Shown here: positions 22,598-34,616 of the stretch, piece after piece
Numbering within the stretch: the first letter of the stretch is position 1
How the letters are laid out: each line of letters starts with the position of its first letter
Source: Agrocybe praecox
Taxonomy: Eukaryota > Basidiomycota > Agaricomycetes > Agaricales > Agrocybaceae
Direction: 5' to 3'
DNA: 64,000 nucleotides
NCBI GenBank assembly: GCA_964017145.1
Contig: OZ024850.1
Location: 1,279,618 to 1,343,617 of the forward strand
The notes under the pieces: generated by a model
Databases searched by the model: none
What the model was told of the DNA's origin: nothing
Seen by the model: the letters and a program-made list of their open reading frames with translations, nothing else
Translations under genes and position numbers: made by a program

Positions 22598-24125
22598 TCA
22601 GTCGAGCGGCTCGTCGTCTAACCGTGAACGATTGTCTGTGTATGATGGAGGCAAAGGACTTGATCCATCGTTGGCGAAGAAGTCGTCTACGGTCAAAGGA
22701 CGTAGATCAAAGCCCTAAAGATTCACAAAACCTTAGATATAGGTAAGTTAAGCAAAATTGCTGAGACATACCTCTAGTTGTCCTTTCACCAACGCCTCGT
22801 GGTTGTCGGATGTGCTGCGCATGAACTCACGCACAGGTACCATGGCGGCGTTTCGACATAATTCTCGCAGGTCAGAACCTGATAACCCTTCTGCCTGTGC
22901 TGCTAAAGTTTGTATGTCGAAATCGGGAGCCACTTTAGTGTCTTTGAGCATCTGAGATGCTTGTCAGTAACTGATTGAGGCAAACGTGAATCAGCCATAC
23001 CAAGGTAAGAATTCTGGTCCTTTGTTCCAGGTTTGGCAGATCCACAGCGAAGCGTTTGGGCATTCGACGTAGAATAGCAGAATCTATATCATTTGGGCGA
23101 TTTGTTGCTCCAAGCACTAAGATCCTGTCTGTACCCGACAACAATCCATCCCACAGCCTGTGCAAAGATAAAATAATGAGTTTCAACACTACCACAACAA
23201 TGAAAGACGGAACAAACGTCATAAATTCTGCTTTCATCATTCCGGTTACTTCGTGATCACCCTTGGTGCGTTCTCTGAGGAAGGAGTCGATTTCGTCGAT
23301 GAAGATTATGGAGGGCTGTGCTTTACGCGCGAGACTGAAAAGACCAGCCACCAGCTTGTTTGACTCGCCATACCACTTGTTGGTGAGAACGGAAGCTGCT
23401 ATGTTGATGAAGGTTGCTCCAGATTCCTTAGCTAACGCTTTCGCCAACATGGTCTTTCCGCACCCAGGAGGGCCGAAAAGAAGGACACCTTTCGGTGCCC
23501 CAAGGAGGGATGAAGATGAGGTGAACAGGTTCGGATATAGGAGAGGGTAAATCACGGATTCTCTGAGTGACGACACGATGGGATCCAAGCCGCCAATATC
23601 TAGAGTCACAATTAATTGGAACGCAATAAACGGTATTTGGCTGACACTCACCAGCAAATGTGACTGCAATATCATCTGGATGAATAACTTCGTTCGCGAC
23701 CTTCCCTGTTTCCAGAAACCGATAAGCAGTAACATAGGGACTTGCGTATCGCACGTACGTTCGTACTCGTCAAGCTTTAGTTCGTGGTGACCAAGACGTT
23801 TCAATGCTTCCAATTGTTTTGCCTTGACAGTGGCATCTTTCTTGTCTCCAGTTACCGAGTCTAAAACCCACTTCATGCGTCATCGCGTCAGAGAATATCG
23901 TCCATGACCGTCGAAAGAGCTATAAACTCTTACCCGGAGGGTATAATATAAAGCTGCCTTGCAGAGCACGCTCAATGAAATTTCCATGTAACTCTGAGAA
24001 AACTGCCCACCTGGGACGCAAGGAAAAGTGCGACTGTCGGACACGGTTAGCTTCGACGTCTCGCTAGCACCGAATTGCCAGGACATACCTTCTAAAGCTG
24101 CTCGTTTCGCCCCTGAAGAAACCAT
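22598..24125 (-). CDS. MSP1: Msp1/ATAD1-type AAA ATPase, intact copy
   Basis: Msp1 extracts mistargeted tail-anchored proteins from the outer mitochondrial and peroxisomal membranes. On the minus strand: an N-terminal segment with one membrane span ([20 protein letters not shown]), a linker helix ([21 protein letters not shown]), the [18 protein letters not shown] junction typical of Msp1, pore-facing KWYGES, Walker [10 protein letters not shown], Walker [12 protein letters not shown], sensor [20 protein letters not shown] with arginine fingers, and the C-terminal helices [15 protein letters not shown]. The last exon ends RLDDEPLD with the stop at 22598-22600. Frame is intact through all inferred introns. 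It is tail-to-tail with the esterase pseudogene. A broken copy lies at 38542-39955. Confidence 0.88.
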
Positions 24126-25339
24126 ATTGAGTTATGGTGCTTGAGATTGTAGTATAGGAATATAGTGCTTCCGACTAGATTTGTGTTGTTGGTATCAAAG
24201 CAGAAGAGGCGAAACGAAGGAACGCCGACGTCGGGAGACTTGTGTCGCGGTGTAATTTCTGGTAGCAGTGGTAGCTAGTGAATTTTCGTCGACTCCGGCT
24301 CGGGCTTCGGCTGCCTAAGAATGGATCACATGACCGGAAAGAAATACAAGTCTGAAGCCTTGAACTTGTCCTTAGTATCTTCCGAACCTCAACGGCTCAT
24401 TCAGAGATGATGCACTGAGTTGCGCTACTAGTACGCCGCATCAGGCTAGGCCAATACACCGTTCACATACATGTATATCTGACATCTGTCCACGAACTTT
24501 TCTCCACCTTCAAGATCGAGTGGGGAGCTTCGGCCGGACAATTCGGAAACCAATTTTGCTCAATAACATGTTGTTAACAAGCTTTCCGACAGATGATACT
24601 GAATAAAACACCCTACTTCTGCTGTGCTGTGGTATTTACGATAAAATCTAAAACACGCCTAACTTCAGGACATCCCCGTATTGATAGTCGGATATGTCAA
24701 TGGTCATTCCGTGTGTGCTTGATGTGCAGAAATTATTTCAAGTTCAAGGATTGTGGAATCTCTCAAGCTGTACAACAGACGGGATTTGACGGTATTATTT
24801 TTACAGTACTGATACACGCGTTGTCTGCATGTAAATATACATATATATAACATGTGAGAGCGCAGTTGTACGGAAGGCGAAGGCAGAAGCCTTCTGTGAA
24901 ATCCTGCAGCATTTGGAATATAAGATTCGATACTGGCTTCAATTTATCGTTTGGGGAAAGGCAAAGATCTCAGCTCTGTACTTTTAAGGAGGGATCACTC
25001 ATTTATAAAAATACTTTCGGAAATCTCTTGCGACCGTATCTCTGTGCCAAAGGACAAAATAAATTTACGAAAGACACGATGCTGATGATATCTGTTCGAA
25101 ATAGTGGGAGAAAACATAAAAATTCAGAGTTATATAAGCTTGGTCGCTGAGAGAAAATAGACGCGTTAAGCTATAATGAATGAGCCGTCGACAAGCACTA
25201 GATATAAGGAATACAGCACGTAAATAGAAAAAGAAGAAACGAAATAAAGCAGAAATTATCATGATATGATTACGAGCAGGAAGCGTTGATTCATCACTGC
25301 TACAGATCATACGAGAAAGAATCGAGAATACCCTATGGA
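24126..25339. other. MSP1 upstream region, no supported gene
   Basis: About 1.2 kb. The matching part of copy B has many indels not divisible by three and shares no frame with this one, which argues against a coding gene. It holds the MSP1 promoter and the 3' flank of the small membrane protein gene. Confidence 0.5.
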
Positions 25340-25958
25340 TTAAGATGCATTGTCATTTCCTCCAGAAGTCAGTCGCTGGGGAACCGTATTTGTAAAGAAG
25401 CGATGAGAAAATTGGTTGCCAGCGGTAGGTGCTGTTATCTTCGACTTGTATGTGATCTCAGCGTGAAGGGGACGACAATCAATTACAGCATCTTTGCCAC
25501 TGGAAATGTCACCGGAAAGAGATATGCGAAACCATTGCCAAAACCCAGCTAGGGATGCTCTGTCGAGAACGGTGGATGCGACCTGATAACCGAAACTTCG
25601 CCGTGCGCGGTGGGAAGAAGCGCGAAATATAGACTGGAAGGTGAAGTCGGCCGGGTTAACTGACACGTCTCTGATACAGCGGAGAATATGCTTGATAAGA
25701 AGGAAAGATGCACATAGCACTGTGGGAGGAGTGATTTAGCCATGTAATCCGGCGCCGGCTGGTGGTATATCACTTACTCAATAGGATTGCTGAGGATTTC
25801 ATGACGTAGTAGCGGCTCACTGTGGCTTGTCCGCCATTTCCCGCCAGCTGGCTACTATTTGTAGTCAGAGCGAGAGACTGCACACTACAGGCTTTAACAA
25901 CCAGGGTGAATTGCGCGACAACATTAGCAAGCTGGATAGGCAAAATCAACAACATCAT
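25340..25958 (-). CDS. Small single-pass membrane protein 1, copy A (unknown family)
   Basis: I do not recognise this protein. Two exons on the minus strand: MMLLILPIQLANVVAQF... to AILL, then an intron GTAAGT...CCCACAG, then MLCASFLLIKHILRCIRD to the stop at 25340-25342; about 190 residues. The start could be a signal peptide. The only clear membrane span is SAILLMLCASFLLIKHI, and the phase-1 intron falls inside it. The long tail is basic and Ser-rich and carries ITYKSKITAPTAGNQ. The copy-B version (41060-41676) differs at many residues and by four in-frame single-codon length changes but stays open, with the KSK...PTAG stretch unchanged. Its neighbour at 28098-28613 has the same layout and motif. 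Confidence 0.68.
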
Positions 25959-28097
25959 GTGCTATCTAGAACATGACAGATTTGTGTGTTAAGAGAAGAA
26001 GTAGATGCGCACAATGTGGGAGGACTCACTACAGAAGGCTTCTTTAATACAGAACAGCGGGCGGGGAGGATGGGGGGATAGACTGGATATCTCTGAGGAC
26101 TGGAAGGCAATTTCCATCAAGTGGCGAGTTTATAACCTCCCAGTATATTTTAATCACTTAAAAGGATACTTAGTTTCTGCGTTCAGTTATGTCTGGTGGT
26201 GAAGCGCAGGGCGTGCCTACCCGAGCCCCCCGAGTCAGTACGGTACCACAGGTGATATGGACCCACATACACCTACTGTCTGAAGTAGATTCGAACGTAA
26301 GGAATGTTCAAGGGAGAAAGAAGAAGTTATCTGCATCGGGGTAAAAGTATTCTATTTGGTATACTACAGTATTATGTGCCGAAAACATGCCCATTGCACG
26401 CGAATCCTAGATGGCGGTGGGTATCTTGATGCGCTTAAAAATCCGTGGGAAAATGTTCGGCGCCTTATTTAAACCCATTTGGCCACACTGAGCTTGAAGT
26501 TGACCCAAAGTTGACCGTGTCTATGATATGAACAATGTGATGTTTGGCAACTATCCAAGCTCGCTGGGCTAGAATCCTCATGCGTGTATGGGTAATTATA
26601 GCTTGGAATGTCTCGACTAAATCGATAATCGCTCCGGATTACAGCTTAGCAAATCATACCACGAGAAGCTGCCACTGAGTCTGCTTCTCTCCATCAGTTT
26701 CTCCCACAGAGAGGTAAGTAAGGCTAGAATAGTGTGGGTATATATGCTTCCATTGTATTTAAGGATACAAGGTCCGCGTCCATTACGCGGTTACGACAAA
26801 GGAGACCCCATAAACAGAAGGAGATCCATCTTTCCGGACAGTCCACATACGATTCACACACGATCGTCAGCTCTAGAAGATAAAATTGCCATGTATATAT
26901 AGGCTAATATTATGGCTTCACTGTGTAATTTATATTAGATAAGTTGTCCTTGCGATCTGGTTACTTTGACATCTTCGACAAACGTCACAGGATGATGATG
27001 ATGATGGACAATTCACACCACGTACTACTTTTCTTTGTTGGACTATGTCCCTAGGTACCTCACATCGTCTGTTCACGGGATCATTCCCACGCCTCGTACT
27101 CCATATGTATTTGCGTACGCGCCGTGTTTTCCTCCTTAATCTATTATCATTTCTCTCGTCGTGTCTCGTCCCTGAGTTGCTGCACCTCCTTCTGACATTC
27201 TTGACACTGAAAACTGTCGTCAAGGTAGACTAAGCCCACGTCCCGTTAACGGGACGTGTCAATGGATACAAATTAATCGAGACAAGGCAGCCTAGTGCCT
27301 TTCGCAGCAAGAAGTTGTTAGCTTTGTCACGTGGACGATCGTATTATCTAAATATAGGAGAAGAATAACAAGGACTTGAGCAAATTTGTGCTAAGCTGTA
27401 ATAATACTTTTGTAGGTTGGACAAAGAACGTAGTTGAAAGAGCTCAGGATTATGCTGGGCATCCATTACAGTGAGTAAATACCAAAATACGAGTCAACTG
27501 TCGGAGTAATTTTACACAAAGCTGTATTTTGTTTTGTGCAATGCGATGACCAAAAACACCGAGCTGCGCGTCCTCAGACACAGGAGCGAGGGTTCAAAAC
27601 TCTTCACTGAGAATCTCTGATGATTCTTTTTTTCTCGGAAAGAGATCAAAAGCCTAAGTACCAGTGACATACACTCGGGGCAGAAACAACCCCGGAGCTC
27701 ATCTTCTGTACTCGGAGTCTACTATGTTACGTACATATTTACAAGACTGTGTACACATATATCACGCAAAAAGAAGTAAGGGAAGACACCAGTTCCGTAT
27801 TCTTTTGGGGTGGAGGTACAGAAATCATCAACATGTATTATTATATATCACAAATCGTTACAACTTGAAGGAATACTCGACGGAAGAGGTAAAGAGGGAC
27901 AGGATCGTGAGTACGTAAACATCGAATGAGCGTAAAAAACCTGCAATAACGAGGCTATCATAGTAGAGACCGTGTATGCAAAATGACAGGAGATCTATCA
28001 AGCGGATCATCTTCTGATTTTCCAGCTTGGTGAGGGTAAACCTATTATGCCTCGGACACTGGCGGAGCGAAGAAATGTTATAGTAAGATGCTGCGCA
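25959..28097. other. Intergenic between the two small membrane protein genes (copy A)
   Basis: About 2.1 kb, AT-rich, with scattered short frames that are not kept in copy B. About 160 bp at 27030-27195 are absent from copy B. It contains a perfect 22-bp palindrome at 27237-27258. It presumably carries the promoter of small membrane protein 1. Confidence 0.5.
27237..27258. repeat. Perfect 22-bp palindrome
   Basis: The left arm CACGTCCCGTT is followed directly by its exact reverse complement AACGGGACGTG with no spacer. Copy B keeps it with one mismatch near 42780-42800. It could be a binding site for a dimeric regulator, as it lies upstream of small membrane protein 1, but no function can be read from the sequence. 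Confidence 0.6.
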
Positions 28098-28613
28098 TCA
28101 GGCAACGGATAAGATCCCAGTAGTTGGCCGAATTCCTGCGGTGGGTAGTGTGAGTTTAGACTTTGTGACGTGAATTCTTGCAGGAAGGGATATATCTGCC
28201 AATGGGAGTTGTCTCTTGCTTTCCGCAGGAATCAAAGGGACATTGAGCGAGGAAGATGAAGGCGTTCGGCGTAACAGGATCCATTTGCGTAGAATCCTGC
28301 TGGGATGTCTGTCCGTAGAAGCTGGGATTGGTATAGAAAGAGGGTTGTAGAGTCGACGAGGTTCCTCAAACAAGGGAGGTGCTTCAGAAGGCGTTCGTGG
28401 CTTGCATGTGCAGTAAAGATGGAGAGCAACGAAAAACACTATGAAAAGGACTAGTCACAGAGAAACCATCGAATCAGCGTAATGATAAAGCGTGAAGAGC
28501 ATTTGTGGCGTACCGAGACCAATTACTATGGACCTAACAACCCAAGGACTGACTCCTGTATGGGGTGCCTGGGAATAATCTCTTCTTGGAATTGAACGTG
28601 AAAGTACGCCCAT
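28098..28613 (-). CDS. Small single-pass membrane protein 2, copy A (unknown family)
   Basis: I do not recognise this protein. Minus strand, two exons: MGVLSRSIPRRDYSQ... VVRSIVIGL, then an intron with donor gtacgc and acceptor gtgactag, then VLFIVFFVALHLYCTCKPRTP to the stop at 28098; about 150 residues. One membrane span (SIVIGLVLFIVFFVALHLY) is split by a phase-1 intron, as in small membrane protein 1. A CTC motif at the end of the span could be palmitoylated (inference). The tail is Pro/Ser/Arg-rich with HVTKSKLTLPTAGIRP, resembling KSKITAPTAGNQ of its neighbour. Copy B (43671-44187) has the same length with about a quarter of residues changed. It is divergent from ALG11. Confidence 0.7.
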
Positions 28614-29218
28614 CGAGAGGGAGAGTGTCGCTGCAAGAAAGGGCGTAAGCTGTTGTACGGACTGATATACGATGGGCTAAGTCTATCAGCTAGTATGTGA
28701 CAGTGTCCGTGATATGAGAGTGTAAATGCAGATTTGAAAGAGGAGCCGGATTCGAATTGCAGACGGTGGGGAAAAGAACTCTTGGTGCTTTTGTAGGGGG
28801 TAGGTTGTGAGTGGCTTTGTGCAGGACCCAACTAATAAATGGTCCTTCGGTAACTCAACTTTGACTGGAATTAGATCTCGATCTCTAGTCCTTCAGGACT
28901 TCAGGCCGCACAGCATAGGGCCCCGGTAATCATATCAGAAATTAAGCGCTGAAGGCTGTTCATATCGATCGTAGACCTCAATCTATCTCAATATAGCTTT
29001 GTCGCTCGTGTCCAAAAAACCTACCTGTGAAATATACCATAACGTAATTATAAGCCCAAATTCCGGACTTTTTTATGAGAAATTATTGAGCATGTCCGAA
29101 GAGGTCATATGGTCTATTTTTGGAACTCACTCAGCTTACCAATTACTCAAAATCACGTGATAAACTCATCCTTCAAGCTTAAGATCGTCGTCATCACGGA
29201 AGGTAACCAATTTGGCAG
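28614..29218. other. Divergent promoter region, copy A
   Basis: About 600 bp between small membrane protein 2 (minus) and ALG11 (plus). It must hold both promoters. Moderately diverged from the copy B equivalent 44188-44748. Nothing else was recognised. Confidence 0.5.
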
Positions 29219-31217
29219 ATGTCCCTCACAACACCAGTTGTAGGAGTCTTACTGCTTCCATTTATCATTCTACTCTTTGGCGTGTACACACTCTTGCTCA
29301 TAATTCGTTTGCGTCTACGTTCGGCAAACCACAAACATCGCACAGCATTATTCAAGGAACTTGGTTATGAGTCTGGGGATGAGAATAAAAAACGCGTTGT
29401 AGGATTTTTTCATCCATATTGGTAAGAATTTATCTGCTTTTCTGTCATATTACGATCTAATTCTGCTTGAAACATGAAACAGTAATGCCGGTGGGGGTGG
29501 AGAACGTGTCTTGTGGACCGCTATAGCTGCTATGCAGCGGACAGAGCCAGACATTCTCAGTGTCGTGTACAGTGGAGATACAGATGCCACGAAAGAAGAA
29601 ATTATTGCCAAAGTCAAAGTGAGGATCTAATCCACCTGCTTGGGTATGTAAATCACTGAGGCTCTGCATGTTATAAGGCTCGATTTGACATTGTCTTGGA
29701 CGCAAGATTACTACATTTTGTATATCTGCAATCGCGCTATCTCGTGGAAGATTCGACCTGGCGCCGATTTACTCTGCTTGGCCAAAGTTTAGGTTCCATA
29801 TATCTTGCTTGGGAGGCCATGTCAAGACTTGTACCTGACCTATATATTGGTGAGTTTCTGTACCACACCCCAGAAATGCATATGAACTTTTGATTGTAGA
29901 TACCATGGGCTATGCATTTACTTTTCATGTGGTTTCGATTCTAGGACGCGTACCAATTGGAGCTTATGTGCATTATCCCACAATCAGTACAGATATGCTG
30001 GCAAGGGTGAAATCCCGCACCGAGTGGCATACAAATCAGACTGACGTATCGTCTTCGGCAATCCTGAGCTCTTTCAAGCTCTTGTATGTTTTACGACTTT
30101 CAGTAGCTGCTGACTAACGTTTTGACACATCCAACCCCAGGTATTACCGTCTTTTTATGTATCACTATAGTTTATCTTTACGGACGGCCAATTTCTTGAT
30201 GGTCAATTCCTCCTGGACGAAAAATCACATTGACTCCATTTTGCAGCACTCCGACACGCTATTGGACACACTACACTGGATCCCACCAATGAATTTGGTA
30301 AGGTTCTTCACCTCACGAAATGCTCCAGATACTGCAAGGATTGTTTATCCACCTTGTGACACTCGTGAAATGGCCCAATATCCTCTAACACCTCGTAAAC
30401 GAGTTGTTTTGAGTATAGCTCAGTTCAGGTCAGACATATGCCCATGATGCTTGGATCTTATTAATCAATATTATAGGCCGGAGAAGGACCACCGCGCTCA
30501 GTTATATGCTTTTCATAAACTCTTGCAAATGCATCCGGAATTTGCGCGGAACGACGACAATCATGTCAAGTTAGTGCTTGTTGGTGGGAGTCGCAACGAA
30601 GGGGATGCGAATCGCGTCCTGAAACTTCGGGAACTGGCGAACAGTCTTGAAATAGAGGTTCCTTGTTCTTTAGTATTTTTAAGGCAGTACGCTAATTCCA
30701 AACCTTTCCCTCCAGGCACATGTCGAATTCGTTGTCAACGCCTCGTACCCTGATGTTCTTGATTGGCTCTCCAAAGCAAGCATCGGGCTTAGCACGATGG
30801 TTGATGAGCATTTCGGAATAAATGTGGTCGAGTTTATGGTTAGAAACGCTCTTAAATGAATTATCCTTGGGATTTGACTTGTCCCCATTATAGGCAGCTG
30901 GTGTGATCCCCGTTGCACATGCATCTGGGGGCCCTCTGAAGGATATTGTTGTCCCATTCAATGGGGAACGCACAGGTAAAATCAATCTTCTCCCGAGGAA
31001 TATATTTGATTCATTTCATTTTCTTTGATCCATAGGATACCACGCACAGTCCACCGAGGAGTTTGCAACAGCAATGGAGACAGTTCTGTTACTTTCGCCA
31101 GAAGAGGAGCTGGCCATGCGATGGAGAGCCCGTGCTTGGGCGGTTCAACGTTTCTCAGAAGAAGAATTTGAAAGAGGATGGACTCAAAGTGGCTGGCGCT
31201 CTTGGTTACCCCAGTAA
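29219..31217 (+). CDS. ALG11: ALG11 alpha-1,2-mannosyltransferase, intact copy
   Basis: This enzyme adds the fourth and fifth mannoses from GDP-mannose to the dolichol-linked oligosaccharide on the cytosolic face of the ER during N-glycan assembly. The ATG at 29219 starts an N-terminal membrane anchor ([17 protein letters not shown]). The family hallmark [18 protein letters not shown] is restored by the first splice. Then follow [30 protein letters not shown], the GT-B donor-site region [21 protein letters not shown], and the GIGLS-like and [27 protein letters not shown] stretches with the conserved Glu. It ends GWRSWLPQ with TAA at 31215-31217. Frame is open across all introns. One intron uses a weak GTTCCT donor (about 30658). 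The duplicated copy at 44749 is broken near its 3' end. Confidence 0.92.
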
Positions 31218-32777
31218 TTGCATTACACAGAATGCTCATTGTATCTTTTGCGGAAACAAAAATAGGTTCTGCTAGCCACTCAAAACTGTGCCGTTATATT
31301 TCGACCCAGCGTCATGCATCATGGCTCGTGCTAGTTGGGGTTATGTATAATTTCGGTGTTCCTTCCCCTGTTTGCCTCTATATTTATACCAGATACTCCC
31401 ATAGACGGTCATCCTCGGTCCTCTGATCCAGGACTTAAGGCCTGAAGTCGTGAAGTGTCAGCTTGAGAACACTCGAACACATACTTGTGCTTTTGTTACT
31501 TATTGATATTCTATTTGCAGTGGCATATATGATGTTCCCCTCAAATGCGGGCCCACCTAAGGTGCACAGGTTTGCCATGTGTAAGTCGAGGCATTTCTGG
31601 TGCTTTGACAGGCATAGCATTATATCGTGGCACTAATGCCCGTTGGTTCCTTTTGTTAATACTGTTACTACGTAACAGCGATCCCATATAATTAAATACC
31701 GGAAAATAGAAGATAACGAAGAGGAAGGGGCTGGAAGAGGAAAAGGGAGCTTAGAAAGAGCGCTTCGCAATTGCAATGTCCACGGTTACTAACTGGTTCT
31801 CCGGATGCGTTTCATCGTACAATTAACACTTTATGCTTTCAACGTGTTGTTGAGGGATTATGTTGAGTTTCCTAAAACAAGTCTGCCAATGCGAGAAATA
31901 CGGAATCAAAATGACGTTCAATTGAGGTGCGCAGAGCATACGCCGCAGCAACAATTGTTATAAGCGTACGTTGTGTTAGAACTCCTATGGTATACTAGTA
32001 TTACAAAAGCTTCATGAGCAGATATTCCAGTGAAAACTGCGGATTGTACATTAATTACAAGTCAAGTTTACTGATAAATGAAGAAAACCAATTTGGATAA
32101 CTCTTGCAATTGTAATTGTGCAATGGAAACCGTATTGACAGCTCGACTGACGACACAGTCGGACCCGCCAATCCACCATTAAATAAAGACCTGATTTCAT
32201 TGAATGTGCATGTGTGATACCAGCGGACCAAGGTGACTTGAAATATCACTGAGCTTCCGAGGGCTTGGTTTGCGAGGAAGCGCCGCAAAAACAATTACGG
32301 CATGGGTTAGGGAACGAGAGGGATGCGTACGACATACGTCGGGCTTGAACAGAACCGGCAATGGAGTAGACAAAGAAAAATAATCCCAGTCATCCGTTCG
32401 ACATATATGAGAAAATGATTCGTAGATTCATATTTGGGGATCGACCGAATACTTGTTCTTCTCTTTCCACATAGGAGGCTAACAGGTTTGAGAATGGCGG
32501 GGTGAATATATGTTCTTCTCTTTCCACATAGAAGGCTAACAGGTTTTGAAACGGCGGGGTTCATCGCATTGCTTGGTTCTTCCTCTGAATAGAAAAGAAC
32601 AGAAATGAGTTTCCAAGAGCTTGAGAATAACGGGCTTGAAGCTTGAAGGGTCTATGCGGTTTGATATATCACGAACGAGGCAGTAACAGACAAATCGCAA
32701 TCTCATGATTTGTCAGGACATCCGCAACACTATTTACGTTTTTCCTCCTGTTGAGTCGACTTGCAAAAATGAGTGCT
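31218..32777. other. Convergent 3' region with a 57-bp tandem repeat
   Basis: About 1.5 kb between ALG11 (plus) and the FMN-oxidase pseudogene (minus). At 32454-32560 a unit of about 57 bp containing ttctctttccacatag is present twice; copy B has it once (near 48794). Short minus frames that read through the repeat (KPVSLLCGKRRT twice) are most likely chance. Confidence 0.55.
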
Positions 32778-34405
32778 CTAATTCAATCGCATGAGAACTT
32801 CATCAGCCCGTCCTTGGATATCAGCAAGGCTCTTATATCCGGCCAACCCGAGCGTATTGTCAAGGTCTGCCAGGGTGTGTCGCAGGACCTGTTCAACACC
32901 TGCCTGTCCGTCAACGATAGATCCGTACAACCATGGGCGGCCGACTGGATTTGGATAAATAAACGTCAGAACGTCAGAACGTCGTGAAAATGAGGGGACA
33001 TACGCAACACAGCTTGCGCTCCGAGTGCTAAAGCCTTAATGATATCACTCCCTGTTCTAATTCCAGAGTCGAATAGGATTGTGAGTTTGCCGGATTTCTG
33101 AGCTTCTTTGATTTTGGGGGATTTCATGATTGTTTCAAGGGCCAGCAAAGAGGGGATAGCACCGTCAACCTGCCTGCCACCTATAAAAAATCAATTCGTG
33201 TGCTAAAAAAAAAAAGAAACGGACGAAAACGAACCGTGATTGGAAACGATGATCCCATCTACGCCATATTCTAATGCCATTTCTGCATCCTATGAATAAT
33301 TGAACGTTGACACGCATAATAGTAACGCGAGAGCACATACATGTACACTTTGGATTCCCTTGAGAACCAGAGGCCCTTCCCAATTTTCTCTGACAAATGT
33401 GACGTCTTTCCATTCTCGATAAACACCAGAGTTGGTTTCCTTCAGCCATTCGGCTCCAAGATAAACGTTCTCGCGTGTTTCGGCATCCCCAGCCAAAAAT
33501 GCCTGGTCGATCTTAGCAGAATCGTAGGGGAATGGTGGGTGGTCTTTCAGCACGGGTTGCCTGCCGTGCTTTGCCATGAAGACGGGGTCAGATTTACCGA
33601 TTTGAATACCTATGCCGTGGACGAAAGGGATGAAAGCAGTTTCGAGATCGTGTGGACGCCATCCAAGACCCATGGTGTCAAGAGTAATGACGAGGGCCTT
33701 ATAATTATTCTCTTTGGCGCGTTTGATAAGAGAGAGAGTAATGTCGTTGTTGATTGGCCTGTATTGACGCAAATCAGATATCTACCGATATGCAGAACAA
33801 GAGATAACGAACCAGTAAAGCTGGTACCAGCGGTAACCGTCACCGTTGGCTTCTGCGACTTCTTCAATTGTACGACTCGTAGCTGTGCTCAAAATAAACG
33901 GGACTCCGAGCTCCTTTCCTGCGCGCGCAGGATTCAATTCAGCATCGGGATGGAAAATGGCTTGTACGCCTATGGGCGCAATAAAGATTGGCGCCGAGTG
34001 AGTAACGCCGAAGATTGTAGTCTAACGCGAGATGATGATGTCATTTGAGAATTGCTCGAGATGGTCCAGTCAACTCACCTCCAGATTTCTGGTCGTTGCG
34101 TCAACCAACATACGAGGGATGATCCCTTATTTGTTGAAAGCATCCGCGTTAGCGCGATATGTAGCATCGGTGCCTGCGCTTCCACCGGCATACATGAAGC
34201 AGCCTGATAACGTTTAACTCTCTATGTTACGAGAAACGATTGCAATCCTACCTCCATAATCTTTGAGCGTCTCCTTCGCTTTAGCCTCGATTTCTTCGAA
34301 AACCACTGTTCCCAGGGGTTGAGGACCACGACGGCTTTTATAAAGAGTCTGCATATAGGAGCTCCATGGGTTTCCTTTGGTAGGATCAGTTACAGGATTG
34401 GCCGT
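32778..34405 (-). pseudogene. FMN-dependent 2-hydroxyacid oxidase, copy A (disabled)
   Basis: It aligns throughout with the copy B gene at 49048-50683. Two lesions are clear. The start codon ATG is ACG (34403-34405). In the first conserved exon the Trp codon of FNKWGII has become TAA (about 34129-34131). The rest is nearly identical to copy B: GWRPHDLETAF, SNHGGRQVDGA (active-site His and FMN-binding residues), LFDSGIRTGSDIIKALALGAQAV and MRLN at the end. Lesions this few in an otherwise almost unchanged gene suggest recent loss. A shorter product from an internal ATG would lack the N-terminal part of the barrel. Confidence 0.85.
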
Positions 34406-34616
34406 GATTTCTTCAGAAGATCGTTAACAGATGGAGTCGTTGGAAACCAGTAGGTCATGCATCTTTATAAGTCTTTTTCTCTTCGGGATCCGTTCGGCGT
34501 GCAGCTGTATACCGATACATATGCCATTGCACTTAGCCATGCATGGTCATGAGAATTGGCGATAAAAGATAAAAGCGGAGTTGTGGCAAAGTTGTGGTCC
34601 GGATTCGAGGTGCCTG

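Larger units (their letters stand above)
21782..34616. repeat. Segmental duplication, copy A
   Basis: About 12.8 kb that recurs at 37702-50890 in the same orientation. The shared start is at ttatggtgggcacagtg and the shared end at gaggtgcctg. Gene order is identical in the two copies. Similarity is uneven by eye: the FMN-oxidase part is almost identical including introns, ALG11 and MSP1 are slightly different, and the 24.3-28.8 kb part differs greatly with many small indels. Confidence 0.93.

Noticed and set aside
24126..29218. Mating-type pheromone or receptor locus
   Set aside because: Short membrane proteins next to a duplicated block raised the idea, but no CaaX-ended precursor and no seven-span STE3-like protein is present.
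31218..32777. Short minus-strand frames downstream of ALG11 as small genes
   Set aside because: They read through a tandem repeat and change length and frame between blocks A and B.
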